Assembly (NCBI RefSeq): GCF_035943815.1
Contig: NZ_DASZBU010000006.1
Span: 62,001 to 126,000 of the forward strand
Reading direction: 5' to 3'
From: Frateuria_A sp035943815
GTDB lineage: Bacteria; Pseudomonadota; Gammaproteobacteria; Xanthomonadales; Rhodanobacteraceae
Length of the DNA: 64,000 bases
Shown: positions 51,221-59,774 of the stretch, piece after piece
How the letters are laid out: every line of letters begins with the position of its first letter
Numbering within the stretch: position 1 is the stretch's first letter
Notes under the pieces: generated by a model
Database searches by the model: none
Told to the model about the DNA's origin: nothing
What the model saw: the letters and a program-made list of their open reading frames with translations, nothing else
Translations under genes and position numbers: made by a program

Positions 51221-52951
51221 TCAGAACTCCTTCCAGGCGCCCGCGTCGGCCACCGCCGCCACCGGCTCGGCCGCCCGGGCGGCGCGCATCGGCGCGGTGT
51301 TGCGCACCGCGGCGAAGACCGCCTCGGCCTCGGCCACCACCTTCGAACGGGCCTGCGCCGGGGTGGAAGCGGTTGGCGCCGCGTCGCCCTCGAGCCTAAA
51401 GAACGCCACCTGGCGGGCCAGCTCGCCGGCCTGCTCCTGCATGGCGCGCGCGGCGGCGGCGGCTTCCTCGACCAGCGCGGCGTTCTGCTGGGTCATCTCG
51501 TCCATCTGCGACACGGCGTTGTTGACCTGGTCGATTCCGGCGGACTGTTCCTGGCTGGCCGCGGCGATTTCGGCCACGATGTCGGTAACCTTCTTGACGC
51601 TGTCGACGATCTCGGCGAGCGCCTTGCCGGACTGATCGACCAGTTCCGAGCCGGTGCGCACCTTCTCCGCGCTGTCGTTGATCAGCGCCTTGATCTCCTT
51701 GGCCGCGCCGGCCGAGCGCTGTGCCAGGTTGCGCACCTCGGTGGCGACCACCGCGAAGCCGCGGCCCTGCTCGCCTGCGCGCGCCGCTTCCACGGCCGCG
51801 TTGAGCGAGAGCAGGTTGGTCTGGAAGGCGATCTCGTCGATCAGGCTTACGATGTCGGAAATCTTACGGCTGGAGGCGTTGATCTCCTTCATCGCCACCA
51901 CCGCCTGCGAGGCCACCTCGCCGCCGCGCTCGGCCTGCTCGCGGGCGCCGCGGGCCAGTTGGTTGGCGTGGCTGGCGTTCTCGGCATTCTGCTTGACGGT
52001 GGAGGTCATCTCCTCCATCGAGGAGGCGGTTTCCTCCAGGCTGGAGGCCTGTTCCTGCGTACGCTGCGACAGGTCGTCGTTGCCGCGGGCGATCTGCTGG
52101 GCGGCGGTGCTCACCGCGCCGGAGCCGTGGCGGACCTCGCCGACGATCGCCGAGAGGCGCTCGTCCATGGTGCGGAAGGCTTCCAGCAACTGGCCCAACT
52201 CATCATTGCGCTTGACCTCGATGGCGTGACCGAGCTTGCCTTGGGATATCTCGCGGGCGATGCGGCCGGCCTGGGCCAGCGTGCTCATGATCGAACGGCT
52301 GAGCGAGAGCGCCATGAAGACGGCGATCAGCAGGCCCGCGGCAAGCGCGCCGATGCTGACCGCACGTATGATCTTGAAGCGCGCTTCCTGAGCCTGATAG
52401 TCCTCCCGCGCCTCCTCTCCCTGCATCTCGACCAGCTTGCTCAACACGTCCAGGCGCATGAGCATCAGCGGACGCACTTCCATTTCCAGCACGTCACGGG
52501 CGCCGGCGTCGTGCTGGGCAAGCGCATCGGACATGTCCTTCATCGCGGCCACGTAGTCCGACTCGTCGGCCGTGTATTTCTTGTATTGCGCGGCGATCTT
52601 TGCGCTCTTGGGGAAGGATTCGAACTTCTTCTTCGCGTCCGTGAAGGCCTTCTCGTAGGTCCCGTATTCGGCGATCTTCTGCTTGAGCAGGTCGGGGTTG
52701 TCCACGTGCGAGGCGGCCTCGCCCAGCACGATGAACTGCATCAGAGATTTGGCACGCATGAGCGCCACGTTCTGCGCCGGCAGGATCTCCTGCTCGTACA
52801 TCGAGTGCATGCTGTCGTTCTGCAGTTGCATGGAGCCGATGCCGATGACGGCGCCGGCGACGAGCATGACCATCAGCATGCCCAGCACCAGCCGCAGCCT
52901 GGCGCGCACGGTGAGGGCAGGAATCTTGAACTTCAGTTTCGGCATTTTCAT
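51221..52951 (-). CDS. Methyl-accepting chemotaxis protein with four-helix-bundle sensor
   Basis: 576 residues. Membrane segment ~16-38, periplasmic four-helix-bundle region to ~195, second membrane segment ~200-220, HAMP, then the signalling domain with QTNLLSLNAAVEAARAGEQGRGFAVVATEVRNLA. The C-terminus is AWKEF, a match to the xWxxF pentapeptide that tethers CheR/CheB in enteric receptors. Ligand unknown. Confidence 0.95.
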   Translation of the reverse strand: MKMPKLKFKIPALTVRARLRLVLGMLMVMLVAGAVIGIGSMQLQNDSMHSMYEQEILPAQNVALMRAKSLMQFIVLGEAASHVDNPDLLKQKIAEYGTYEKAFTDAKKKFESFPKSAKIAAQYKKYTADESDYVAAMKDMSDALAQHDAGARDVLEMEVRPLMLMRLDVLSKLVEMQGEEAREDYQAQEARFKIIRAVSIGALAAGLLIAVFMALSLSRSIMSTLAQAGRIAREISQGKLGHAIEVKRNDELGQLLEAFRTMDERLSAIVGEVRHGSGAVSTAAQQIARGNDDLSQRTQEQASSLEETASSMEEMTSTVKQNAENASHANQLARGAREQAERGGEVASQAVVAMKEINASSRKISDIVSLIDEIAFQTNLLSLNAAVEAARAGEQGRGFAVVATEVRNLAQRSAGAAKEIKALINDSAEKVRTGSELVDQSGKALAEIVDSVKKVTDIVAEIAAASQEQSAGIDQVNNAVSQMDEMTQQNAALVEEAAAAARAMQEQAGELARQVAFFRLEGDAAPTASTPAQARSKVVAEAEAVFAAVRNTAPMRAARAAEPVAAVADAGAWKEF

Positions 52952-52963
52952 CGGTCGGTCCTG

Positions 52964-53467
52964 TCAGGCCACGGCTTTAACATCGACAGCCGCGGGCAAG
53001 GCGGCTTCCAGCATCTGCGCGTCCTGCGGCTGCAACAGCTTGTCCACGTCGAGCAGGAGCACCATGCGCTCGCCGACGGTGGTCAGTCCCTTGAGGTACT
53101 CGGTATCCACGGTGGTGCCCATGTCCGGCACCGGGCGGATCTGGTCGGCTTCGACGTCCAGCACGTCGGAAACCGCGTCCACGACCACACCGAACAGCCG
53201 GCCGGCGACGGTCACCACCACCGTCACCGTGGTCGCGGTGTACTCCTCGCGCGGCAGGCCGAAGCGCAGGCGCAGGTCCAGCACCGGCACGATCGCGCCA
53301 CGCAGGTTGAGCACGCCCAGCACGTAGGACGGCGCCTGCGGGATGCGGGTCACCGGCGTCCAGCCGCGGATCTCGCGCACGGCCAGGATGTCCATGCCGT
53401 ACTCCTCGGCGCCCAGATGGATGGTCAATTGCTGCACCGCGGACGTGGCGTTGTTTTCTTCGTGCAT
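52964..53467 (-). CDS. cheW: Chemotaxis coupling protein CheW
   Basis: 167 residues from ATG 53467. CheW beta fold: VQQLTIHLGAEEYGMDILAVREI, VLGVLNLRGAIVPVLDLRLRFGL, FGVVVDAVSDVLD. Links receptors to CheA. The 211-bp gap to cheA has hairpins (including CCGGGCGGG / CCCGCCCGG at 53534-53566). Confidence 0.95.
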   Translation of the reverse strand: MHEENNATSAVQQLTIHLGAEEYGMDILAVREIRGWTPVTRIPQAPSYVLGVLNLRGAIVPVLDLRLRFGLPREEYTATTVTVVVTVAGRLFGVVVDAVSDVLDVEADQIRPVPDMGTTVDTEYLKGLTTVGERMVLLLDVDKLLQPQDAQMLEAALPAAVDVKAVA

Positions 53468-53678
53468 GGGAGCTGTTACCTGGGATGGCGGACGCCTCGG
53501 AAGCGTCCTTCTTCGTTCAAGGATGTCGGCGTCCCGGGCGGGAACTTGAGCCGGGAACCCGCCCGGAGGCGGTGACCGGACCGCGCCATCCCCGGGCAAC
53601 GCCCGTCATGGGCGCATCGTGTATCGCCATGCGGCCGGCGTGCCGAGGGCAGCCGGTCCACGGTCACGCGAAGGCGGT

Positions 53679-55643
53679 TCAGGCCGCCTTGCTACGGCGG
53701 GCCAGGCGGGTCACGCCGGCCACATCCACGATCAGCGCCACCGAGCCGTCAGCCAGGATGGTCGCGCCGGAGACGCCCTGTACGCGTCGGTAATTGGCTT
53801 CCAGCGACTTGACCACCGCCTGCTGCTGGCCGATCAGCCCGTCGACGAACAGTCCCACGCGGCCGCCGTCGCCCTCGACCACGATCAGCAGGCCATCCTC
53901 GATCGCCTGCCGGGCACCGGCGCAGCCGAACAGCTGATGCAGACGCAGCAGCGGCAGGTATTCGCCGCGGAAGCGGAACAGCTCGCCGCCGCCGGGCATC
54001 GTCCTGAGGGCGTCGGCCTTCGGCTGCACGCTCTCGACGATGGACACCAGCGGCACGATGTAGCGCTCCTCGCCCACCGCGGCGGTGAGGCCATCGATGA
54101 TCGCGAGCGTGAGCGGCAGGGTGATGGTGAACACGCTGCCCTGCCCGGCCTTGCTGCGGATGGTCACCGTGCCGCCGAGGTTGGCCACGTTGCGGCGGAC
54201 CACGTCCATGCCCACGCCGCGGCCAGAAACGTCGGTGGTGACCGCCGCGGTGGAGAAGCCCGGCTGGAAGATCAGCTCGGCCACCGCCTCGTCGCTCATG
54301 CCCTCGCCGGTCTTGACCAGCCCGCGCTCGATCGCCTTGCGCACGATCGCCTCGCGGTTGAGGCCGGCGCCGTCGTCGGACACCTCCACCACGATGTTGC
54401 CGCCGCGGTGGAAGGCATCCAGCTTGAGCGTGCCGGTCTCGTTCTTGCCGGCGGCGCGGCGTTTCTCGGGCGATTCCAGGCCGTGGTCGATGGCGTTGCG
54501 CACCAGGTGCACCAGCGGGTCGCCGATCTTCTCCAGCACGGTCTTGTCCAGTTCGGTCTGCTCGCCGTGCAGTTCGAGCTTCACCTGCTTGCCCAGTTTC
54601 TGGCTCAGGTCGCGCACCAGCCGTGGAAAGCGGTTGAAGACCGAAGCGATCGGCAGCATGCGGATGCCCATCACGCTTTCCTGCAGCTCGCGCGCATGGC
54701 GGGCCAGCTGGGCCAGGCCCTGCTGCAGCAGTGCCACGCGCGAGGGGTCGAACTCCTCGCGGAAGGTATCGAGCATGGCCTGGGTGATGACCAGCTCGCC
54801 TACCAGGTTGATCAGGCTGTCGATCTTGTCGATCGCCACGCGCACCGAGCTCGACTCGGCATTGGCCTCGCGCGTGCCGCGCGCGGCCGCCTCGGCGATG
54901 CTCGCCGGCACCGGCGGCGCGGCGGGCGTCACCACGGCGCTGGGCTTGGGTTCGATGGCCAGGTCGCATTCGTCCTCGACCCAGTCGAATACCGCCGCGA
55001 TGTCTTCGCGCCGGACCGGCGCCTTCAATTCGATCGACCAGCCCAGGTGGCATTGCGCCGGATCGAGCTTGGCCAGCGCCGGCAGCCGCGACAGGTCGGC
55101 CTCGACCACCAACTCGCCCAGTCCGGCCAGTTCGCGGATCAGGCGCAGCGGATCGTTGCCGCCGGCGAGCATGCCCGCGTGCGGATGGAAGCGGATGATC
55201 CAGGCCTCGGCCTGGTCGCCGGCGCGGCGCCCCTGCGCGGTGGGTGCCGGCGTGGCCCGCCCCATCATCGCCGCCAGCTCGCCGCGCACACCCTCGGAGG
55301 TGGCGTCGTTGAGCGGCGCCCCGGCCTTGGCACGGTCGAACATGCCGCGCAGGCAATCCACCGAGCGCAGCAGCAGCTCGATGATCGGCTTGTCGATGGC
55401 GCGTTTGCCGCCGCGCACCTCGTCCAGCAGCGACTCGGCCTCGTGGGTGAAGGAAGCCATTTCCGGGAAGCCGAAGGTGGCCGCGCCGCCCTTGATCGAG
55501 TGGGCCGCGCGGAAGATGGTGTGCACCAGCTCGCCGTCGCCGCCCTCGTCCAGCGCGAGCAGCGAGGATTCCATCGTGTCGAGCCCTTCCAGGCTTTCCT
55601 CGATGAAGACTTGTTGGAACTGCGCCAGGCCGCCCGTGCTCAT
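53679..55643 (-). CDS. cheA: Chemotaxis histidine kinase CheA
   Basis: 654 residues. P1 phosphotransfer His48 in FRAAHSIKGGAATFGF; P3 dimer helices; P4 ATPase with HLVRNAIDHGLESPEKR, VSDDGAGLNREAI and SGRGVGMDVV; P5 CheW-like end. Phosphorylates CheY and CheB in response to receptors. P2 is short and low-complexity. Confidence 0.97.
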   Translation of the reverse strand: MSTGGLAQFQQVFIEESLEGLDTMESSLLALDEGGDGELVHTIFRAAHSIKGGAATFGFPEMASFTHEAESLLDEVRGGKRAIDKPIIELLLRSVDCLRGMFDRAKAGAPLNDATSEGVRGELAAMMGRATPAPTAQGRRAGDQAEAWIIRFHPHAGMLAGGNDPLRLIRELAGLGELVVEADLSRLPALAKLDPAQCHLGWSIELKAPVRREDIAAVFDWVEDECDLAIEPKPSAVVTPAAPPVPASIAEAAARGTREANAESSSVRVAIDKIDSLINLVGELVITQAMLDTFREEFDPSRVALLQQGLAQLARHARELQESVMGIRMLPIASVFNRFPRLVRDLSQKLGKQVKLELHGEQTELDKTVLEKIGDPLVHLVRNAIDHGLESPEKRRAAGKNETGTLKLDAFHRGGNIVVEVSDDGAGLNREAIVRKAIERGLVKTGEGMSDEAVAELIFQPGFSTAAVTTDVSGRGVGMDVVRRNVANLGGTVTIRSKAGQGSVFTITLPLTLAIIDGLTAAVGEERYIVPLVSIVESVQPKADALRTMPGGGELFRFRGEYLPLLRLHQLFGCAGARQAIEDGLLIVVEGDGGRVGLFVDGLIGQQQAVVKSLEANYRRVQGVSGATILADGSVALIVDVAGVTRLARRSKAA

Positions 55644-55667
55644 CGCCTACTCTCTCTGCTCTTCGGA

Positions 55668-56030
55668 TCAGCCGAGCACGCGCTTGACCGTGGCCAGCAA
55701 CTGCTCCGGGTCGAACGGTTTGACCAGCCAGCCAGTGGCGCCGGCGGCCTTGCCTTCCATCTTCTTGTCCGTGTGCGACTCGGTGGTCAGCATCAGGATC
55801 GGCACGCCCTTGTAGTTGGGCCGCGTGCGCAGTTCGCGCACCATGCTGATGCCGTCCATCACCGGCATGTTGACGTCGGCCAGCACCAGGTCGAAACCAT
55901 TGGCCGAAGCCGCGTCCAGCGCAAGCTGGCCGTTCTCCGCCTCGGTCACTTCGTGGCCGGCGCCGCGCAGGGTGTAGGCCACCATGCCGCGCATCGAAGC
56001 CGAATCGTCCACCGCAAGAATCTTTGCCAT
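55668..56030 (-). CDS. cheY: Chemotaxis response regulator CheY
   Basis: 120 residues, receiver domain only. Acidic pair Asp8/Asp9, phosphorylation site Asp52 (VLADVNMPVMDG), switch Thr82 and Lys104 (VKPFDP). Phospho-CheY binds the flagellar motor. No CheZ phosphatase gene is in the window. Confidence 0.96.
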   Translation of the reverse strand: MAKILAVDDSASMRGMVAYTLRGAGHEVTEAENGQLALDAASANGFDLVLADVNMPVMDGISMVRELRTRPNYKGVPILMLTTESHTDKKMEGKAAGATGWLVKPFDPEQLLATVKRVLG

Positions 56031-56048
56031 CTTCTTTCCTCGTTTGCG

Positions 56049-56363
56049 TTACGCCGGCATCGCTGCCGGAAGATCCAGTACCTTGACCAGGCCAAGCGTG
56101 TCCGCCGCCTCGCACAAGGTCGTGCTGGCGCCGCGCCAGCTCACCACGCAGCCGCGCGAGAGCGCCTCGCGGCGGAACAGCGTCAGCAATTGCAGCGCCG
56201 CGGTATCCACGCGTTCGACCGCGCGGCCATCGATCCGGGTGGCCGGTGCATCCAGCGCACCGAGCAGATCGGCCAGCAATGCCGTCTGTGCCGCCATGCG
56301 GCAGTCCGCCGGCAGGCCGATCTCGACCGTGGTCGGCGCACCGTGTTCTCGTTTGCTGCCCAT
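56049..56363 (-). CDS. STAS-domain protein at the head of the chemotaxis operon
   Basis: 104 residues from ATG 56363, which follows GGAGG; the longer open frame was rejected. STAS-like core ATRIDGRAVERVDTAALQLLTLFRREALSRG. First gene after the FliA-type promoter. Its function is not known; a second STAS gene ends the same operon. Confidence 0.82.
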   Translation of the reverse strand: MGSKREHGAPTTVEIGLPADCRMAAQTALLADLLGALDAPATRIDGRAVERVDTAALQLLTLFRREALSRGCVVSWRGASTTLCEAADTLGLVKVLDLPAAMPA

Positions 56364-56401
56364 GCTTGCCTCCGCTACGTACCGGGCCCCTGCGTAGGGC
56401 T

Positions 56402-56428
56402 TTATCGGCGCGATGCCGGGGGGCTTTA
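56402..56428 (-). promoter_or_regulatory. FliA (sigma-28) promoter of the chemotaxis operon
   Basis: On the minus strand: -35 TAAAGCCC, exactly 11 bp spacer, -10 GCCGATAA. The consensus is TAAAGTTT-N11-GCCGATAA; the -10 is perfect and the -35 matches the five best-conserved bases. 38 bp upstream of the STAS start. Confidence 0.72.
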
Positions 56429-56473
56429 GCCGGTTTCGGCGATGGCTCGCCGATCCGGGCATGGCTGCCGCAT

Positions 56474-56500
56474 TCAAGTTATCGTCCGCTTGGCCGATGC
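56474..56500 (+). promoter_or_regulatory. FliA-like promoter of the FliK-like gene
   Basis: TCAAGTTA - 11 bp - GCCGATGC: six of eight matches in each element to the sigma-28 consensus, with ideal spacing. 48 bp upstream of the GTG start. Weaker than the divergent site. Confidence 0.5.
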
Positions 56501-56548
56501 CTTTACCGACTGCACGGAACCGGCCTTTCCCGGCAGGCAGGAGAGCGC

Positions 56549-57706
56549 GTGATCATCCAACCCACCAGCCTCGCCGCGATGACCTGGGCGGGTGCCGCCT
56601 CCGGCACCGCCGCGGAAAGCTGGCGCGTGGGCGCCGTGCTGGCCGCGCGCCCGATGGGCATGGGCGAGCAGGGCCGGATGGTGCTGCAGATCGGCGCGCT
56701 CACGGTGGAAACCGATCCGCTGGGCATTCCGCTGCCCTCGCAGTTCCAGGTCCGCGTGCTCGCCATGGGCAACCCGCCCTTGCTGGAGATCATCGCCGGC
56801 GGCGGCGCCGATCCGCTGGTACAGCGCGCCCTGCGCGAACGCCTGCCGCAGCAGAACGGCTATGCGCCCCTGCTGGCAACGCTGGGCGCACTGGCGCAGC
56901 GCCCGGTGGTGCGCCAGTTGCCGCCGGAGGTGCGTGCCGCGCTGGCACTGCTCGACCAGGGCGTGCGCACGCCGCAGGAACTCACCCGCGCCGACGGCCT
57001 GCGCGAAGCGATCGCGCGCAGCGGCCTGTTCCTCGAATCCCAACTGGCCCAGCCGCGCGCCAACCCGCTGCCGCTCGGCGAGGAGGACTTCAAGAGCGTG
57101 CTGCTGCGCCTGGCGGCCCTGCTCGACCGCCAGCCGCGCCTGCCTGCCCACGTGCCCGCCAGCGGCGCCGACACGCCACCGCCGCTGCGCCAGCGCGGCC
57201 TGCAGGCGCAGCCACGCGCGCCACTGCCCTTGCCGTTGGCCGAAGCGCCGACCGAGGATGACGTCGGCCAGTTGCTCGCCCGCCTGCGCGGCGACGTCCA
57301 TGCCGCGCTCGCCAGGCTTGAAATCGCCCAGCTCGATGCCGCCGCGGCACAGGCGTGGATGATCGAAATCCCCTTGCAGGGCACGCACGGCCGCGACGTG
57401 CTGCAGATCCACCTCGAACATGGCCAGGACACGGAGGTCGGCGGCCAAAGCTGGACCCTGGGCTTCGCCCTCGACCTGCCCGCGCTCGGCCCGGTACAGG
57501 GCGAGCTGCAATTGCGCGACCTGCGACTGAACGTGCGCCTGTGGGCCGAACGCAGCGCGACCACCGAGCGGCTCGAACGCCAGTTCACCCCACTGCGCCA
57601 GCGCCTGGCGGCCAGCGGCCTGCAATTGGACCAGCTGAGCTGCCAAACCGGCCTGCCGCACGGCCACGGCCAGGCCAGCGCCCTGTTGTTGAAGGCCACC
57701 GCATGA
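56549..57706 (+). CDS. FliK-like flagellar hook-length control protein
   Basis: 385 residues from GTG 56549, preceded by CAGGAG. The C-terminal part (WMIEIPLQGTHGRDVLQIHLEHGQ..., LDLPALGPVQGELQLRDLRLNVRLWAE) matches the FliK C-terminal domain that triggers the switch of export specificity. The N-terminal half is proline/alanine/glutamine rich, as in other FliK proteins. Coupled to the next gene by ATGA overlap. Confidence 0.8.
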   Translation: MIIQPTSLAAMTWAGAASGTAAESWRVGAVLAARPMGMGEQGRMVLQIGALTVETDPLGIPLPSQFQVRVLAMGNPPLLEIIAGGGADPLVQRALRERLPQQNGYAPLLATLGALAQRPVVRQLPPEVRAALALLDQGVRTPQELTRADGLREAIARSGLFLESQLAQPRANPLPLGEEDFKSVLLRLAALLDRQPRLPAHVPASGADTPPPLRQRGLQAQPRAPLPLPLAEAPTEDDVGQLLARLRGDVHAALARLEIAQLDAAAAQAWMIEIPLQGTHGRDVLQIHLEHGQDTEVGGQSWTLGFALDLPALGPVQGELQLRDLRLNVRLWAERSATTERLERQFTPLRQRLAASGLQLDQLSCQTGLPHGHGQASALLLKATA

Positions 57707-57969
57707 ACGCCGGCCTCCCCCCGCCGCGGCGCCGCGTCACCCTGCGCCTGGCCGGCCCCGAAGCCAGGACCGTCCCGCTGCCGCCCGAGGCGCTGGAGCT
57801 GTTGCTGGCCCGCGCCCGCGCGCTGGGGCTGCCGCTGCACCATGACCCCCAGGTCGCTTCGATCCTGGCTGCCCTGCGCCTGCGCGACGACGTGCCGGTA
57901 CTGCTCTACGCGGCCGCCGCCGCGGTGCTCGCCGGCGTCTACGACGCGGCGGAAGAATCGGCGGCATAA
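57703..57969 (+). CDS. Orphan FlhB C-terminal-domain protein (EscU/YscU/HrcU-like)
   Basis: 88 residues with the fold of the cytosolic C-terminal domain of FlhB (PEALELLLARARALGLPLHHDPQVASILAALRLRDDVPVLLYAAAAAVLAGVY). No membrane part and no NPTH autocleavage site. Such FlhX-like proteins can act in the export switch together with FliK, fitting the coupled gene order. Confidence 0.82.
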   Translation: MNAGLPPPRRRVTLRLAGPEARTVPLPPEALELLLARARALGLPLHHDPQVASILAALRLRDDVPVLLYAAAAAVLAGVYDAAEESAA

Positions 57970-58095
57970 GGCGCGGGCAGGCACTCGCTGCTCGTCCGGC
58001 AAGGCTGCCGGCAGTGCAAAGCCGGGCTCATCCTGACGTTTTCTCTACGCCGGCCTCGCTATTGTTGAGCCCGGTGTTCGACGGACGAGCTTGCG

Positions 58096-58752
58096 ATGTG
58101 CAGCAGAGGCATGAGGCGTCTCGCGGTGACCGCGTGGGTCGCGCTGGCGTGTCCGCTGGTGGTGCACGCCACGACGGCGCAGGCGCTGGCGAGCCAGGGC
58201 AACAGCCATGGCGTGCCGGCGTGCCAGTCGTGCCATGGCGCCGACGGCGGCGGCCAGACGGCAGCGGGATTCCCCCGGCTGGCCGGCCTGGATGCCGCTT
58301 ACCTGCGCAAGCAACTGGCCGACTACGCCGCCGGCACGCGCCTCCATGCCGTGATGCAGCCGATCGCGCGCGCGCTGTCGGCGGACGAGCGCGCCGCGGT
58401 GGCGGCGTACTACGCGCGGCTGCCTGCCCCCCGGCCGCCCGCGGCGCCGAAGCTGCCGGACGACGGGCCTGGAGCGATGCTCGCCACGCGCGGGCGCTGG
58501 ACCGACCGCGTACCCGCCTGCGAGCAATGCCACGGGCCTGGAGGCGTGGGCGTGGGCGCGCATTTCCCGCCGCTGGCGGGGCAACCGGCCGCCTACATCG
58601 CGGCACAGCTCACGGCCTGGCAACGAGGCGAGCGACGCAACGATCCGCTGGAGCTGATGCGGCACCTGAGCCGCGCGCTCAGTGCGCAGGACATCGCCGC
58701 CGTGGCGCAATGGTTCGCCGCACAACCGGCCGTGCGCGGTGACACCCGATGA
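58096..58752 (+). CDS. tsdB: Dihaem cytochrome c4-like protein, probable TsdB
   Basis: 218 residues with signal peptide and two haem sites: CQSCH (43-47) and CEQCH (142-146). An alternative ATG at 58111 exists. Directly followed by a TsdA-like gene with overlapping ends, so it likely passes electrons from TsdA to the respiratory chain. Cytochrome c4 is the alternative name for this family. Confidence 0.82.
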   Translation: MCSRGMRRLAVTAWVALACPLVVHATTAQALASQGNSHGVPACQSCHGADGGGQTAAGFPRLAGLDAAYLRKQLADYAAGTRLHAVMQPIARALSADERAAVAAYYARLPAPRPPAAPKLPDDGPGAMLATRGRWTDRVPACEQCHGPGGVGVGAHFPPLAGQPAAYIAAQLTAWQRGERRNDPLELMRHLSRALSAQDIAAVAQWFAAQPAVRGDTR

Positions 58753-59645
58753 AGCGCCTGTCGGCCCTTGCCCTGCTCGCCCTGGCTGCGTTGGCCGCCG
58801 GCGTCGGCCACTTGCTGCCGCTGGCCCGCGCCGCCGATGGGCGGCAGCCCGTCTTCGTGCCGCCGCCCGAATCGGCGATACCGCCGGGCCCCTATGGCGA
58901 CATGGTGCGTCTGGGCCGCGAGATCTTCCGGCACACCCGCCAGAACGCGCCCGCCTACGTGGGCAACGGCCTGGACTGCGCCAACTGCCACCTGGACGCC
59001 GGCCGGCTGGCCGGCTCCTCGCCACTGTGGGGCGCCTATGGCATGTACCCGCAGTACCGCAAGAAGAATGGCCACGTGAACAGCTACGGCGAGCGCCTGC
59101 AGGGCTGCTTCATGTACAGCATGAACGGCAAGGCGCCGCCGCTGGAGGACCGGGTCATCGTGGCGCTGGAGACCTATTCCTACTGGATGGCGCAGGGCGC
59201 TCCGCTGGGCGTGAAGCTCCCGGGCGCCGGCTACCCGCGCGTGCCCGCCCCGGCCAAGGCGCCCGACTACGCCCGCGGCCAGGCCGTGTTCGACCGCGAC
59301 TGCGCGCTCTGCCACGGCGCCGACGGCCAGGGCCAGCAGGCCGCCGGGCGCTACGTGTTCCCGCCGCTATGGGGCAAGGACTCGTTCAACTGGGGCGCCG
59401 GCATGCACGAGCTGGACAAGGCCGCCGCCTTCATCAAGGCCAACATGCCGCTGGGCCGCGGCGGCATGCTGAGCGACCAGGACGCCTGGGACGTGGCGAT
59501 GTTCATGGACGCCCACGAGCGCCCGCAGGATCCCCGCTACACCGGCGACCTCGCCGCCACCCGCAAGGCCTTCCACGACACCCCCATGTCGCTCTACGGC
59601 CAGCGCGTCAACGGCCGCCTGCTCGGCTCGCGGCCCGCACGCTGA
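58749..59645 (+). CDS. tsdA: Thiosulfate dehydrogenase TsdA-like dihaem cytochrome
   Basis: 298 residues. Signal peptide ~1-29, haem sites CANCH (77-81) and CALCH (185-189), and Cys120 in ERLQGCFMYSMNGK, the position of the unusual cysteine haem ligand in TsdA. Interconverts thiosulfate and tetrathionate in the periplasm. Start overlaps the preceding cytochrome stop (ATGA). Confidence 0.88.
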   Translation: MKRLSALALLALAALAAGVGHLLPLARAADGRQPVFVPPPESAIPPGPYGDMVRLGREIFRHTRQNAPAYVGNGLDCANCHLDAGRLAGSSPLWGAYGMYPQYRKKNGHVNSYGERLQGCFMYSMNGKAPPLEDRVIVALETYSYWMAQGAPLGVKLPGAGYPRVPAPAKAPDYARGQAVFDRDCALCHGADGQGQQAAGRYVFPPLWGKDSFNWGAGMHELDKAAAFIKANMPLGRGGMLSDQDAWDVAMFMDAHERPQDPRYTGDLAATRKAFHDTPMSLYGQRVNGRLLGSRPAR

Positions 59646-59725
59646 GAGAGACATCAGCCATGTACATGGCGCCCTACCGGCCAGCCGCGGCCGCCAGCCT
59701 TGCCCGGTGCTTCACATACCTTTCC

Positions 59726-59731
59726 TACACT
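59726..59731 (+). promoter_or_regulatory. Putative -10 box (TACACT) of the DsrE-family gene
   Basis: TACACT ends 43 bp before the ATG at 59775. It suggests the DsrE gene also has its own promoter behind tsdA. Confidence 0.35.
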
Positions 59732-59774
59732 GGACAGGTGCCTTTCGCAGGCAACCGTTCGAACGGAGGTCGAA

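Noticed and set aside
53490..53508. Hairpin GGACGC / GCGTCC with trailing T-rich stretch upstream of cheW
   Set aside because: The T-rich side is on the plus strand, where there is no gene to terminate.
53619..56429. 936-codon plus-strand frame and 53749-56115 minus-strand frame
   Set aside because: Both are shadows of cheA/cheY, where the real frames have all family motifs.
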